From NCBI RefSeq assembly GCF_001753165.1, contig NZ_CP017448.1, positions 948,462-1,012,461 on the forward strand: 64,000 nt of DNA. The letters run 5' to 3'. Below are positions 36,510-46,192 of the stretch, piece by piece. The notes beneath the pieces are model-generated. The model ran no database searches, had not been told where the DNA came from, and saw nothing but the letters and a program-made list of their open reading frames with translations. Within the stretch, counting starts at the first letter, position 1; the number at the start of each line of letters is the position of its first letter. The stretch is from Acidihalobacter aeolianus. GTDB taxonomy: Bacteria; Pseudomonadota; Gammaproteobacteria; DSM-5130; Acidihalobacteraceae. The position numbers and the translations under genes are program-made.

Positions 36510-36962
36510 ATGAGCGATGCGTTGAGGGTGTTGTTCCTGTGCAGCGAGAATGCCTGCCGCTCGCAGATGGCCGAGGCCATCCTGCGGCATTATGGCGGTG
36601 CGGATTTCGAGGTTTTCAGTGCGGGCACGGAGCCCGGCAGCATACACCCGCTGACCTATGCGGTGATGGCCGAGTCGGGGCTGGACCTGGCAGGCCACGC
36701 CAGCAAGCCCATGAGCCTGTTCGAAGGCGAGTGTTTCGATTACATCATCACGGTATGCGACCGCGCGCGCGATCGCTGTCCGACCTTTCCCGGCGACAGC
36801 GAGCGTATCCACTGGCGTTTCGACGATCCCGCGGAGTCGGTCGAGGGTCAGATGCCGCTCGAACGTTTCCGCCGCGTGCGCGACGAGCTGCGCGAGCGTA
36901 TCCGGCTGTGGGTGACCGCGCAGCGCGGGCTGGCCCGCCGGCAGGCGGCCCGCTCGGCCTGA
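36510..36962 (+). CDS. arsC: Thioredoxin-coupled arsenate reductase (low-molecular-weight phosphatase fold)
   Basis: The 150-residue protein has the C11-x5-R17 phosphatase loop (CSENACRSQ) and the redox relay cysteines C83 and C90 in TVCDRARDRCP, matching C82/C89 of the pI258-type ArsC. This enzyme reduces arsenate to arsenite with thioredoxin. Start ATG 36510 follows GTGGAGGATCGG; an upstream ATG at 36474 lies before the operator-like repeat and is less likely. No arsB, acr3 or arsR is found in the window. Confidence 0.92.
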   Translation: MSDALRVLFLCSENACRSQMAEAILRHYGGADFEVFSAGTEPGSIHPLTYAVMAESGLDLAGHASKPMSLFEGECFDYIITVCDRARDRCPTFPGDSERIHWRFDDPAESVEGQMPLERFRRVRDELRERIRLWVTAQRGLARRQAARSA

Positions 36963-36970
36963 GGCAGGCT

Positions 36971-37996
36971 TCAGGCCGCGCCGAAGGCCTCGGCGATCAG
37001 GGTATAGCTGCGCAGGCGCGCATCGTGGTCGTGCAGGTTGCAGGTCAGCATGATCTCGTCGGCCTGCGCCTCCTCGGCCCTGCGGCGTATTTCCCGGGCG
37101 ACCGTTTCGGGCGTGCCGACCACGGTCAGCTCGCGGTAGTGGGCCACCTGGGCACGTTCGGTTTCGGTGTAGGGGTAGGCCTGCGCCTCTTCCGGGCTGG
37201 GCAGGGAAAGGAATTCGCCGCGGCGCAATCGTAGCCACATCAGGTCCAGGGTGCCGGCGAGGAAATCGGCGTCCTCCGGCGTTTCCGCGCAGACCGCCGC
37301 CACGCAGAGCACCGCGTGCGGGTGCGGGAAGTCGGCCGAGGGCTGGAAGTGCTCCCGGTAGGCGAGCATGGCAGGCGCCGCCGGCGTATGACTGAAGTGG
37401 CTGGCGAAGGCGTAACCCATGCCGGCTTCTCCGGCCATGCTGGCGCTGGCACCGCTGGAGCCGAGCAGCCAGATCGGCGGCAGGTGCACGTCGTCCGGCA
37501 TCACGCGGATGCCGTGCAGGGGGTGGCCCGGCGGCGCGTCGCCGCGCGACAGCGTCAGCAGCTCGGCGAGCAGTGCGGGGAACTGCCCGCCGTCGAAGGC
37601 GCGCAGGGTGCGGGTGACCTTGGGGTCCGAGCCCGGCGCGCGCCCGATGCCGAGGTCGATGCGGCCGGGATGCAGCGCGTTCAGGGTATGAAACGCCTCG
37701 GCCACCTTCAGCGGTGCATGGTTGGGCAGCATGATGCCGCCCGAGCCGACGCGGATGCGCGCGGTGGCGGCAGCCACCTGTGCGATCAGGATCTCCGGCG
37801 CGGAACTCGCCACGCTGGGCATGCCGTGATGTTCCGCGAACCAGTGGCGCACATAGCCGAGGCGTTCGGCGTGGCGGGCCAGGGCGACGCTGCGGTGCAA
37901 TGCTGCGGAGGCCGGCGTACCGCTGGGGACCGGGGCGAGATCGAGTACGGAAAGCGCGGGTTTCACGGGCGACGTCCGAGGTGATGAAGGCGACAT
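36971..37996 (-). CDS. LLM-class flavin-dependent monooxygenase
   Basis: The 341-residue protein has the luciferase-like monooxygenase pattern: [23 protein letters not shown] near the start, [28 protein letters not shown] (FMN-binding, beta-barrel), [21 protein letters not shown] and [20 protein letters not shown]. The N-terminal text is that of the MsnO8/YhbW-like group. Substrate unknown. It is convergent with arsC (8 bp apart), which does not by itself connect it to arsenic. ATG at 37996. Confidence 0.9.
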   Translation of the reverse strand: MSPSSPRTSPVKPALSVLDLAPVPSGTPASAALHRSVALARHAERLGYVRHWFAEHHGMPSVASSAPEILIAQVAAATARIRVGSGGIMLPNHAPLKVAEAFHTLNALHPGRIDLGIGRAPGSDPKVTRTLRAFDGGQFPALLAELLTLSRGDAPPGHPLHGIRVMPDDVHLPPIWLLGSSGASASMAGEAGMGYAFASHFSHTPAAPAMLAYREHFQPSADFPHPHAVLCVAAVCAETPEDADFLAGTLDLMWLRLRRGEFLSLPSPEEAQAYPYTETERAQVAHYRELTVVGTPETVAREIRRRAEEAQADEIMLTCNLHDHDARLRSYTLIAEAFGAA

Positions 37997-38123
37997 GATA
38001 AGGCCCGTGCCGGGCTGCGCATCAAGCCCTCGATCTACAGGGTCATCCGTATTCCGCAGACTGGGTCGTTGGCGGTTTTGCTATGCTGGCGCATGCCCGA
38101 TCGGGCGTCTGCGAGAAGCGTGC

Positions 38124-38612
38124 ATGAGAAGCGCAACACGGCAGGACCTGCCGAGGATCGTCGAAATCTACAATGCGGCCATCCCCGGTCGCATGGCGAC
38201 GGCGGACACCGAACCCGTCAGCGTGGAAAGCCGCGAGGTCTGGTTCGCGGCGCATGGGCCGAAGCGCCCGCTGCTGGTTCAGGAGGCGGACGACGGCATT
38301 GTCGGATGGCTCAGTTTCCGCGACTTTTACGGGCGCCCAGCCTACCGGCGGACCGCTGAGGTCGGGGTTTATCTCGACCCGGCAGCCCAGGGGCAAGGCC
38401 TCGGCGGCGCCATGCTGGGCGAGGCAGTCGCGCTGGCGCCGAGCCTGGGTCTGGATACCCTGCTGGCCTTCGTGTTCGCACACAACGCCCCCAGTCTGCG
38501 GTTGTTCGAGGCTCGGGGCTTCGCGCGCTGGGGGCTGCTGCCCGACGTGGCCGAGATGGACGGACAGCGCTATTCCGTGGCGATCCTGGGACTGCGCCTG
38601 AGCGGCGACTGA
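38124..38612 (+). CDS. GNAT acetyltransferase, phosphinothricin-type
   Basis: A 162-residue GNAT of the Pat/Bar or MddA-like group: IRxATxxDLPRIVEIYNAA form in the N-terminus (ATRQDLPRIVEIYNAAI), VGWLSFRDFYGRPAYRRTAEVGVYLDP, the acetyl-CoA motif GQGLGGAMLGEAV and FAHNAPSLRLFEARGFARWGLLP. Family members acetylate phosphinothricin, methionine sulfoximine or methionine sulfone. The start ATG 38124 opens directly at the conserved region. It is convergent with the short TauE gene. Confidence 0.87.
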   Translation: MRSATRQDLPRIVEIYNAAIPGRMATADTEPVSVESREVWFAAHGPKRPLLVQEADDGIVGWLSFRDFYGRPAYRRTAEVGVYLDPAAQGQGLGGAMLGEAVALAPSLGLDTLLAFVFAHNAPSLRLFEARGFARWGLLPDVAEMDGQRYSVAILGLRLSGD

Positions 38613-38631
38613 GTCTTGCCCGGTTCGACGG

Positions 38632-39270
38632 TCAGGCTCTGCCCAGACCATGCAGGCTGAACCAACTCCAGAGGATGCGTCCGGCGAGCGCCGTCATCAC
38701 GAGGCGAAACAGCGGTTTGAAGTGCCCGTCGCGCATTTTCCCCAACACCTTGAGGCCGGTCAGGGTGCCGAGATAGCCGCACACGATCATCAGCGCGAGC
38801 AGCGGCAACCAGGGAAGAAACACGAAGCCGGCCAGGCTGAATGCGGCCAGCTTGAGCGTGTGCTGCAAGGTCATGCAACTGGAGAAGTTGGCGGTGTAGG
38901 CCCATCGGTCCGCGTGGGCGCGCCCCAGCCAGGCGGAAACCAGAGGGCCGGTCGCGCCCACCTGAACGGTGGCAAGCGTGGTGAAGAATCCGCCGAGCAC
39001 CAGCGGTAGCGGGTGGGTGCCATGAACCACGCGCGGCAGCGGCAGCCAGGTGAACGCCAGGATGAACAGGGCGACGCACAGAGGTATCCATTCGGGCGCG
39101 ATGTGGCCGAGCAGCGGCACCAGCTCGGCCATGACCACCAGCAGGAAGGCGCCGCCGCCGAGACCGATGGAGGCGGTCATCAGCGAGCCGGCGAAACTGG
39201 CCGCGAGCAGTAGGACGACGTGTGCGACGCTCAGACCGGCGAACCAGGATAGGTGCGTCATGTGCGGCAT
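38632..39270 (-). CDS. Short TauE/SafE-family sulfite exporter-like protein
   Basis: A 212-residue membrane protein, shorter than the 240-270 usual in the family. The N-terminal ASFAGSLMTASIGLGGGAFLLVV and the second-repeat ATVQVGATGPLVSAWLGRAHADRWAYTANFSS match TauE/SafE, but the first repeat seems to lack one or two helices after GLGGG. It may be a minimal variant or a deletion derivative. Family members export sulfite, sulfoacetate or related anions. Start chosen at 39270 (a second ATG at 39261). It is 8 bp after the cupin gene and probably co-transcribed. Confidence 0.75.
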   Translation of the reverse strand: MPHMTHLSWFAGLSVAHVVLLLAASFAGSLMTASIGLGGGAFLLVVMAELVPLLGHIAPEWIPLCVALFILAFTWLPLPRVVHGTHPLPLVLGGFFTTLATVQVGATGPLVSAWLGRAHADRWAYTANFSSCMTLQHTLKLAAFSLAGFVFLPWLPLLALMIVCGYLGTLTGLKVLGKMRDGHFKPLFRLVMTALAGRILWSWFSLHGLGRA

Positions 39271-39278
39271 GTCTGCAT

Positions 39279-39596
39279 TCAATAATGTACGGCTAACCAG
39301 ACCGTATCCGCGTCCGGGTCGGTCCAGGTAACGCGGTGACGCGTGTGCGCGGGGATGTCCACCCAATCTCCCGGCTGCATGTGCAGCGTCTCGCCGTCCT
39401 CGAATTCCAGGGTCGCGGCACCGCTGATGACGGCGACCCATTCGGATTGCGCCTGATCATACCAGCCTTGCTCCGGCGAGCGATGGCCATGGGAGATGAT
39501 TCTTTCGATGCGGAACGGCTGATTACCGGCCAGTCGCTCGACCGTTTCGGCGATGCCAGTAGGCGGTATTCCTTCGAGCAGACTGCCTCTGTCCAT
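39279..39596 (-). CDS. Small cupin-domain protein
   Basis: A 105-residue single-domain cupin: conserved HxHxxxxE-like region degenerate (IISHGHRSPEQGWYDQAQSEW), VISGAATLEFEDGETLHMQPGDWVDIPAHTRHRVTWTDPDADTVWLAVHY. The His pair in AHTRHRV and H38 region can bind metal. Function not predicted. Transcribed with the short TauE gene. ATG at 39596. Confidence 0.8.
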   Translation of the reverse strand: MDRGSLLEGIPPTGIAETVERLAGNQPFRIERIISHGHRSPEQGWYDQAQSEWVAVISGAATLEFEDGETLHMQPGDWVDIPAHTRHRVTWTDPDADTVWLAVHY

Positions 39597-39938
39597 GCTG
39601 ATGTCTTACCGCAATGCCCGTTGGTAAATAGTTGAGGTTTATTGATGGATAAGGAACATTCTGGATGAGCTGATGTCCTTATCAGTTAACTGGAGCTCTG
39701 ACAGATATATGTCGGCTTCAGTATACATAGGCCGTTGCTATGTCTTGTATTTGGCAAGTTTGCATATTCCGACTAATACGCTAAGAATAAGCAGAAAGAA
39801 TCATATTAAAAGCATTCTTCCTGCTCGAAATAAACAGTCGAAGTTCGGTCTCTGAGCGATTTTGAGGAAAACTGAGTACGTGGTGACCGGCCATTCTTCT
39901 GACTGATTAGTGTGTCAGTAACTGGAGCGCATACGGTT
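39597..39938 (+). other. AT-rich intergenic leader, no confident gene
   Basis: About 340 bp with clearly lower GC than both flanks, particularly 39640-39860. It lies between the divergent cupin gene and the signalling operon. A 60-codon frame at 39673-39855 exists but has no good RBS and no recognisable sequence. The region probably holds the operon promoter(s); AT-richness suggests a nucleoid-protein (H-NS-like) silenced or curved promoter, which is inference. Confidence 0.5.
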
Positions 39939-42515
39939 ATGAGTATGCCGGTTAGGTCGGTGCCTGTAGATGCCGTCGCGTCCCGTTTCATTGTGCGGTT
40001 CGCACTCGGTTGGGCGCTTGCGACAGTTCTGTTGGTCGGGTTGGGCTGGCAGCTTTACCGTTTCCAGGCCGCGGCCACGCTGACCGGCCTGCGTACGACC
40101 GAACGTCATACCCTGCAGCTGGCCAACGAGTCCATCGACGGCGAGTTGCGCATGCTGCGCGGCGATACCCTGTATCTATCTGACCTCTCATCCCTCAAGA
40201 CGTGGCTGGTGACGGGTACATCGGCCGCGCGCAGTCGCTTCGAGCATGATTTGCTGGCCTTCGCCATACGACGAGGGCTGTACGACCAGCTCCGCTTTAT
40301 CGCTGTCGACGGGTACGAGAAGGTGCGTATCAACTGGGACAACGGCCATCCCATAGTCGTCGCAGAGAATGCGCTACAGGACAAGGCCGGGCGCTACTAC
40401 GTGCGCGATACCCTCGCGCTCGCACGCGGCGAGGTTTACGTCTCCCCCTTCGACCTCAACATCGAACACGGTCACATTCAGCAGCCGCTCAAACCCATGA
40501 TCCGACTCGGCACGCCGGTGTTCGATGCTCAGGGAAAACTGCGCGGCATGGTGATGTTGAACTATCTCGGCCAGCGATTGCTGAAGATGCTCAAACGCAT
40601 CGCGGGTCACGGCAGTCATGGTCTGTGGTTGCTCAACGGCAAGGGATATTGGTTGATGGGCCCCGATCAGAGGCTGGACTGGGGGTTCATGTATCCCCAG
40701 CGGACGGGGACCCGTTTCCAGAGCAAATATCCCCTGGCCTGGGCCGAAATCCAGCGTCATTCCGGCAGTGGACAGTTCATGCGTCACGGCAGAATGTTCA
40801 CCTATGCCAGCGTTCCGCTGGAACATGCCTTCGGTGGCAGTGTCGGTGGACGGCATTGGGTGTTGGTTTCTTCGGTCCCGCGTCACGTGCTTGCGGCGAT
40901 CGTGGCACAGGCTGCTCGAGGACTGGACACGGTATTTTCGGCGGGTGCCGTCCTGTGGGTGCTCCTCGGTTTGGTGCTGGGCTATTACAGCTATCGACGC
41001 CGAGCCAGTGAGATCACTTTGCGCGCCAGCGAGGCACGGTTCCGCGGCCTGCTGGAATCGGCTCCGGACGCCTTCGTCATCGTCGATGCCCAGGGATGCA
41101 TCGCGATGGTCAACTCGCAGGCGTTGAGCTGGTTCGGATATGCCCGTGAGGAACTGATCGGACAGCCGATCGAGATACTGGTGCCGGAGCGTTATCGCGA
41201 CGGGCATCCGGCGCATCGCAACCAATATCTCAAGTCCCCGGTGCTCAGGCCCATAGGCGAGGGCAAAGAGCTGTTCGCGCGGCGCAAGGACGGCAGTGAA
41301 TTCCCCGTCGAGATCAGTCTGGGGTTGATCGGCTCTACCTCTGATCAATTGGTTATCGGCATCGTGCGTGACGTGAGCGTGCGCAAGCATGCGGAAGAGG
41401 CCCGTCGCGCTGCGCAACAGCGATACCGCGAGCTCGTCGACAATCTCCCGATAGGGGTATATCGCAAGACGCCGGGTAAGCAGGGGCATTTTGGGGAAGT
41501 GAACCCGACCATGGTCGATATGCTCGAAGCGGGCAGTGCGGAGGCGCTGGGCGCCATTCACGTCGTCGATATGTACGTCGATCCGGCAGACGAGGTCCGT
41601 TTTCACGAGGATGTCGAACGTCAAGGTGCTGTGAGGGGACGAGAGGTTCGGCTGAAAACACTCAAGGGACGCGTATTCCATGCCGCAATTTCTGCCGCGA
41701 TGCGGCGCGCCCCCGATGGTCAGACGATTTTCGACGGCACGGTCGAGGATATCAGTGAGCGCAAGGAAAGCGAGGAACACATCGCCCAACTCAACGCGAC
41801 TCTGAGTCAGCGTGCGGCGGAGCTCGAGGCGATCAACCGCGAGCTAGAAGCCTTCAGTTATTCGGTTTCGCACGATCTGCGCGCACCCTTGCGCGCCATC
41901 GACGGTTTCAGTCGCATCCTGCTCGACGACTATGGCGAGCGGCTGGATGAGAAGGGACAGGATAGGCTCAAGCGCATTCGGGCGGCGTCGCAGCGCATGG
42001 CGCAGCTGATCGACGATCTGCTCAAGTTGTCCCGAGTGACGCGCACGGAACTGCAGCACGAAACGGTAGACCTGACGGCCCTGGCCGAGGAGGTCGTGGG
42101 CGAGTTGTGCCGGAGCGAACCGGAACGCGAGGTCAGCTGCACCCTGGCACCCGGTATGAACGCCGAAGGCGACAGCAGGTTGCTGCGTGTGCTGCTTGAA
42201 AACCTCCTGGGCAACGCCTGGAAGTACACCGGGAAATCACCGGCGGCAAGCGTCGAGATGGGGATGAGCGAGGAACATGGGGTGCGCACCTATTTCATCC
42301 GCGACAATGGCGCGGGTTTCGACATGGCCTATGCGGACAAACTGTTCGGGGCATTCCAGCGACTGCACGACGCTCGCGACTTCCCCGGTACAGGAATCGG
42401 ATTGGCTACTGTGCAGCGCATCGTCCATAAACATGGTGGACGCGTTTGGGCGGAAAGCGAAGTGGATCGCGGAGCTACGTTCTATTTCACGCTGCAACAT
42501 TCGGAGGCGATATGA
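39939..42515 (+). CDS. Membrane double-Cache/PAS sensor histidine kinase
   Basis: An 858-residue sensor: helix 1 (about 20-40), a large periplasmic double-Cache-like domain (about 45-320, with [16 protein letters not shown] and [11 protein letters not shown]), helix 2 (about 335-360), PAS (about 375-490), second PAS (about 505-605), coiled coil, then a HisKA with H645 in [17 protein letters not shown] and an ATPase domain ([29 protein letters not shown]). The kinase core resembles bacteriophytochrome-type kinases that pair with Rcp1-like receivers, and such a receiver follows. GTG 39912 is an alternative start. The stop overlaps the next ATG. Confidence 0.9.
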   Translation: MSMPVRSVPVDAVASRFIVRFALGWALATVLLVGLGWQLYRFQAAATLTGLRTTERHTLQLANESIDGELRMLRGDTLYLSDLSSLKTWLVTGTSAARSRFEHDLLAFAIRRGLYDQLRFIAVDGYEKVRINWDNGHPIVVAENALQDKAGRYYVRDTLALARGEVYVSPFDLNIEHGHIQQPLKPMIRLGTPVFDAQGKLRGMVMLNYLGQRLLKMLKRIAGHGSHGLWLLNGKGYWLMGPDQRLDWGFMYPQRTGTRFQSKYPLAWAEIQRHSGSGQFMRHGRMFTYASVPLEHAFGGSVGGRHWVLVSSVPRHVLAAIVAQAARGLDTVFSAGAVLWVLLGLVLGYYSYRRRASEITLRASEARFRGLLESAPDAFVIVDAQGCIAMVNSQALSWFGYAREELIGQPIEILVPERYRDGHPAHRNQYLKSPVLRPIGEGKELFARRKDGSEFPVEISLGLIGSTSDQLVIGIVRDVSVRKHAEEARRAAQQRYRELVDNLPIGVYRKTPGKQGHFGEVNPTMVDMLEAGSAEALGAIHVVDMYVDPADEVRFHEDVERQGAVRGREVRLKTLKGRVFHAAISAAMRRAPDGQTIFDGTVEDISERKESEEHIAQLNATLSQRAAELEAINRELEAFSYSVSHDLRAPLRAIDGFSRILLDDYGERLDEKGQDRLKRIRAASQRMAQLIDDLLKLSRVTRTELQHETVDLTALAEEVVGELCRSEPEREVSCTLAPGMNAEGDSRLLRVLLENLLGNAWKYTGKSPAASVEMGMSEEHGVRTYFIRDNGAGFDMAYADKLFGAFQRLHDARDFPGTGIGLATVQRIVHKHGGRVWAESEVDRGATFYFTLQHSEAI

Positions 42516-42949
42516 ACAATAAACCGATTCTTCTGGTGGAAGACAATGCCGACGATGAGGAATTGACCATTCATGCCTTCGAAAAGAACCGTATAAGCAA
42601 TCAGGTGATCGTTGCGCGCGACGGCGTTGAGGCTCTGGACTATTTATTCGGTACGGGAGCCTGGGCAGAACGTGACCCGCGCGATGTCCCGGCCATGGTG
42701 TTGCTGGACCTCAAGCTGCCCCGGGTCGATGGTCTGGAGGTCCTGCAACGTATCCGTGCGGATGAAAGAACGCGCTTTCTGCCGGTGATCATTCTGACTT
42801 CCTCCAACGAGGATCGCGACCGGCTGCAGGGTTATTCCCTGGGTGTGAACAGCTACGTCCGCAAACCAGTCGATTTCGATGCCTTCATCGAGGCAGCCGG
42901 CCAACTGGGTCTGTATTGGCTGCTGCTCAACGAGTCACCGCCATGTTAA
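42512..42949 (+). CDS. Single-domain response regulator, Rcp1-like
   Basis: A 145-residue stand-alone receiver: acidic pocket VEDNADDEE, phospho-acceptor Asp in [13 protein letters not shown], Thr/Ser in [10 protein letters not shown] and Lys in [11 protein letters not shown]. This is the Rcp1 type of receiver that serves as a phosphate shuttle for bacteriophytochrome-like kinases. Its ATG overlaps the kinase stop. It has no output domain, so it should act through protein contacts, plausibly on the multi-domain effector encoded 17 bp downstream. Confidence 0.93.
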   Translation: MNNKPILLVEDNADDEELTIHAFEKNRISNQVIVARDGVEALDYLFGTGAWAERDPRDVPAMVLLDLKLPRVDGLEVLQRIRADERTRFLPVIILTSSNEDRDRLQGYSLGVNSYVRKPVDFDAFIEAAGQLGLYWLLLNESPPC

Positions 42950-42965
42950 AGGGTGGAGGATAATC

Positions 42966-45431
42966 ATGTCGGTCGCTACGAAAGAACAAACGGGTACGTT
43001 GCGCGCGCTGATGATCGAGGACGTAGAGGACGACGCCCTGCTGCTGGTGGATTATTTGCAGTCCAGCGGTTTCGCACTCGAATGGCGACGGGTCGATAGC
43101 GAAGACGCTTTACGCAACGCCATGCTCGAATCCTGGGATATCGTCTTCTCAGACTTCTCAATGCCCAAATTCAACGGCAAGCGGGCATTGCAGGTGGTAC
43201 GTGAGATCGATCCAGACCTGCCGCTGATCTTCGTTTCCGGAACCATTGGTGAGGATGTGGCGGTGGAAGCGATGAAAGCGGGCGCCCAGAACTATGTGAT
43301 GAAGGGCTCGCTCAAACGCCTTCCCAGTGCGGTTACGCGTGAAATTCACGATGCGGCGCTGCGCAGAGAGCAGCGCGAGGCAGAGGTAACACTGCGTAAG
43401 CTGTCGATGGCAGTCAATCAGGCTGCATCAAGCGTGTTCATTACCGACCCGGAAGGCTGCATCGAGTATGTCAATCTGGCTTTCGAACGTCTGACTGGAT
43501 TCACACAGGCCGAGGTTTTAGGGCGTACCCCAGCAATCTTATGTTCGGGACAAAACGACGGTGCGGTGTATTCCGAGCTGTGGCGGAAAATCCGTGGCGG
43601 CGAAGTGTTCCGGGGGACGCTGGTCAATCGACGCAAGGACGGTAGCCTGTTTTACGAAGACAAGATCATCGCTCCGATCAAGGACGGCGATGGGCGAATT
43701 ACTCATTTCGTTTCGACGGGCAATGACATTACCCAGCGCGTGCGCGCAGATCAGGATCGCAGCCGCCTGGCTGCGATCCTCGAAGGTACACCCGACATCG
43801 TGGCCATCCTGCGTCCTGACGGGCAAGTCGTGTATCTCAACCATGCCGGGCGTGCGCGCTTCGCGCTAGCACCCGATATCGAGTTGGGCCGCTTGAGCCT
43901 GCACGACTTATTTCCCGATCAGTTCTCTGAACGTCTGCTTGACGAAATTTTTCCGCGTGTGGGCGAGACAGGCAGTTGGAGCGGGGAAGCCGTTCTGATG
44001 ACCTCCAGCGGTATCCGTGTGCCTGTCTCGCAGGTGGTTCTAAGACATCTGGATGAATATGGCGAGGTTGAATATTTCTCGACAGTCATTCGCGATATTT
44101 CCGAACAAAAACGTTACGAGGCGGAGTTGAAATATCGTGCGACTCACGACCGCCTGACTAATCTGCCGAACCGCTTCATGCTGTCGGAACGGCTTGAGCA
44201 GGAAATCGAACGAATCAAGTTTGACGGTTCACAGGCCACCGTGATGTTTCTTGATCTGGATGATTTCAAACGCATCAACGACAGCCTGGGACATGCTGCC
44301 GGAGATGCCGTGCTGCAGGCTGTGGCGCGCCGCCTGCGTACCTGTATGCGCCCCTCGGATATTGCTGCCAGTCATGGCGGCGATGAATTCACGGTGTTAA
44401 TGAGCGAACCTGCCGGCTTCGATGATGTGATGGCCATGTTGCACAAATTGCGAGAGGTCATCGAGCGGCCGGTGCTTTATGGCATGCACGAAATCTTTGT
44501 GACTTTCTGTGCCGGGATTGCCTTGTGTCCTGCGGACGGCGATAACGTCACCGATCTGCTGCGCAATGCTGATTCGGCTCTCTACCGCGCCAAATCCTCT
44601 GGCGCGAAGCAGTACAGTTTCTATTCCTCCGACATGAATGCTCGCGGCGATGAGCTGCTGAGTCTCGAAGCCGATTTGCGCCGTGCTTTGAGCAATGATG
44701 AATTTCATCTGGAATACCAACCACAAGTCGATCTGACGAGCGGAAGCATCATCGGTGCGGAAGCATTGATACGCTGGGTGCATCCGGCGCATGGGCTGAT
44801 CTCACCTGTGGATTTTGTGCCCATGCTGGAAAAAACCGGCCTGATCGATACCGTGGGGGAATGGGTAATGCACCAGGCCTGCGAGGATTGCCGCGCCTGG
44901 CATGCGGCGGGATTCGCACAGCTGCGTGTCTCGGTAAACGTTTCGGCGTTACAGTTCAATGATGTGGAGCTGCTGGGTAAGGTGCGCCGCGCCATTGAAG
45001 AGGAGGCATTGCCTGCAGAGTTGCTTGAACTCGAACTGACCGAAAACATTGTCATGCGAGATCCGCAAGGGGCTACGGAAATCCTGCAGGCGCTGCATAG
45101 CATGGGCGTTCGGATCGCAGTTGACGACTTCGGTACGGGCTATTCATCGATGGCTTATTTGAAGACCTTCCCGATAGACGTCCTCAAGATCGATCAGACC
45201 TTTATGCGCGGTGTTGAAATCGGTGATAGCAGTGATGCCGCCATCGTAGAGGCGAGTGTGCTGTTTGCACGCAAGCTCGGGCTTGAGGTCGTTGCCGAAG
45301 GTGTGGAAACGCGTGCTCAGCTCGATTTCCTGCGCGACTGCGGGTGCCACCTCGCGCAGGGTTTCTTCATGAGCCGGCCTCTACCACAGGCCAAGCTGCT
45401 GGCCTTGCTGCGCACGCATCCAAGCTGGTAG
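42966..45431 (+). CDS. Receiver-PAS-PAS-GGDEF-EAL cyclic-di-GMP protein
   Basis: An 821-residue cytoplasmic effector: receiver domain (IEDVEDDALLL, DIVFSDFSMPKFNG, FVSGTIGEDVAVEAM, NYVMKGSL), two PAS domains (about 140-265 and 270-400), GGDEF at 471-475 in HGGDEF with intact FLDLDDFKRINDSLGHAAGD, and EAL with E599-A-L601, DDFGTGYSSM, KIDQTFMRG and AEGVET. Both catalytic domains look active, so a direct output of the preceding two-component pair on cyclic-di-GMP level is likely. ATG at 42966 follows GGAGGATAA. Confidence 0.93.
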   Translation: MSVATKEQTGTLRALMIEDVEDDALLLVDYLQSSGFALEWRRVDSEDALRNAMLESWDIVFSDFSMPKFNGKRALQVVREIDPDLPLIFVSGTIGEDVAVEAMKAGAQNYVMKGSLKRLPSAVTREIHDAALRREQREAEVTLRKLSMAVNQAASSVFITDPEGCIEYVNLAFERLTGFTQAEVLGRTPAILCSGQNDGAVYSELWRKIRGGEVFRGTLVNRRKDGSLFYEDKIIAPIKDGDGRITHFVSTGNDITQRVRADQDRSRLAAILEGTPDIVAILRPDGQVVYLNHAGRARFALAPDIELGRLSLHDLFPDQFSERLLDEIFPRVGETGSWSGEAVLMTSSGIRVPVSQVVLRHLDEYGEVEYFSTVIRDISEQKRYEAELKYRATHDRLTNLPNRFMLSERLEQEIERIKFDGSQATVMFLDLDDFKRINDSLGHAAGDAVLQAVARRLRTCMRPSDIAASHGGDEFTVLMSEPAGFDDVMAMLHKLREVIERPVLYGMHEIFVTFCAGIALCPADGDNVTDLLRNADSALYRAKSSGAKQYSFYSSDMNARGDELLSLEADLRRALSNDEFHLEYQPQVDLTSGSIIGAEALIRWVHPAHGLISPVDFVPMLEKTGLIDTVGEWVMHQACEDCRAWHAAGFAQLRVSVNVSALQFNDVELLGKVRRAIEEEALPAELLELELTENIVMRDPQGATEILQALHSMGVRIAVDDFGTGYSSMAYLKTFPIDVLKIDQTFMRGVEIGDSSDAAIVEASVLFARKLGLEVVAEGVETRAQLDFLRDCGCHLAQGFFMSRPLPQAKLLALLRTHPSW

Positions 45432-45441
45432 CGCTTCGGTT

Positions 45442-46125
45442 CTATTCCCCAGGCACGATCGGTCCGTCTTGCGCGAGAGCCTCGCGCCAGATGCGTCGGG
45501 GGACGTGCGAGCCCAGGCGGTCGAGTAGCAACTCTATGAGGTCGTCATTGATCTCGTGGCCGGCGAACGGAAGAACGTCCGCGACCACGTCCGCACCCAA
45601 TGCGACCAGATGCTCGGCTGCCGTGACGGTGTAGCCGTAATGCACCACCGGGTCTTCCTTGCCGTGCATCAGATACAGCGTGACACCTTCGTCGGCGGTT
45701 TCCGGCAGCCGCGCGAAACGGCCGCCGATGGACACCACCCGTGCCGTGACCCCGGGCTGCGTGAACGCGCATTCCAGTGCCATGATGGCGCCCTGCGAAA
45801 AACCGATCAGCGCCGTTTCCGCTGCGCCTGTACCGGTCTTCGCCTGCCATTCGCGAATCGTAGCCAGGAAGGCGGGCATGGCGTCGGCGACACGTTGTAC
45901 GCGGCGCTCGTCGGTCAGCTCCCGGGTGGAGAACCACTGCCGACCGAGGCCATAGTCTCCGGGGTGCGGTGCCGCCACGCAGATCACGCAGGCTTGCGGA
46001 TAGGCGGCGGCCAGGCGCTCGCCGAGCGGGCGCATGTCTTCCGCTGTGGCGCCCATGCCGTGAAACAGCAGCATCAGCTGCTTCGCCTGCCCCGCGGGTT
46101 GGGCGACGACGAGGTGATCGGTCAT
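45442..46125 (-). CDS. ypfH: YpfH-type alpha/beta-hydrolase esterase
   Basis: The 227-residue product has the phospholipase/carboxylesterase fold: FHGMGATAEDMRPLGERLA near the N-terminus, oxyanion region, nucleophile elbow GFSQGAIMAL, the acid region LMHGKEDPVVHYGYTVTAAEHL and the catalytic His in FAGHEINDDLIELL. YpfH in E. coli hydrolyses short acyl esters. Start ATG 46125 (MTDHLVV) is favoured over an upstream basic extension. It is convergent with the signalling operon. Confidence 0.88.
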   Translation of the reverse strand: MTDHLVVAQPAGQAKQLMLLFHGMGATAEDMRPLGERLAAAYPQACVICVAAPHPGDYGLGRQWFSTRELTDERRVQRVADAMPAFLATIREWQAKTGTGAAETALIGFSQGAIMALECAFTQPGVTARVVSIGGRFARLPETADEGVTLYLMHGKEDPVVHYGYTVTAAEHLVALGADVVADVLPFAGHEINDDLIELLLDRLGSHVPRRIWREALAQDGPIVPGE

Positions 46126-46192
46126 TCGATGGGTCTCCGGGGGGCGGAGGTGCGGTCTGTCCCGCCATGCTAGCGCAGGCGTGAATACGCGG

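Noticed and set aside
39673-39855. 60-codon frame in the AT-rich leader
   Set aside because: Weak start context, no known family; kept only as part of the spacer description.
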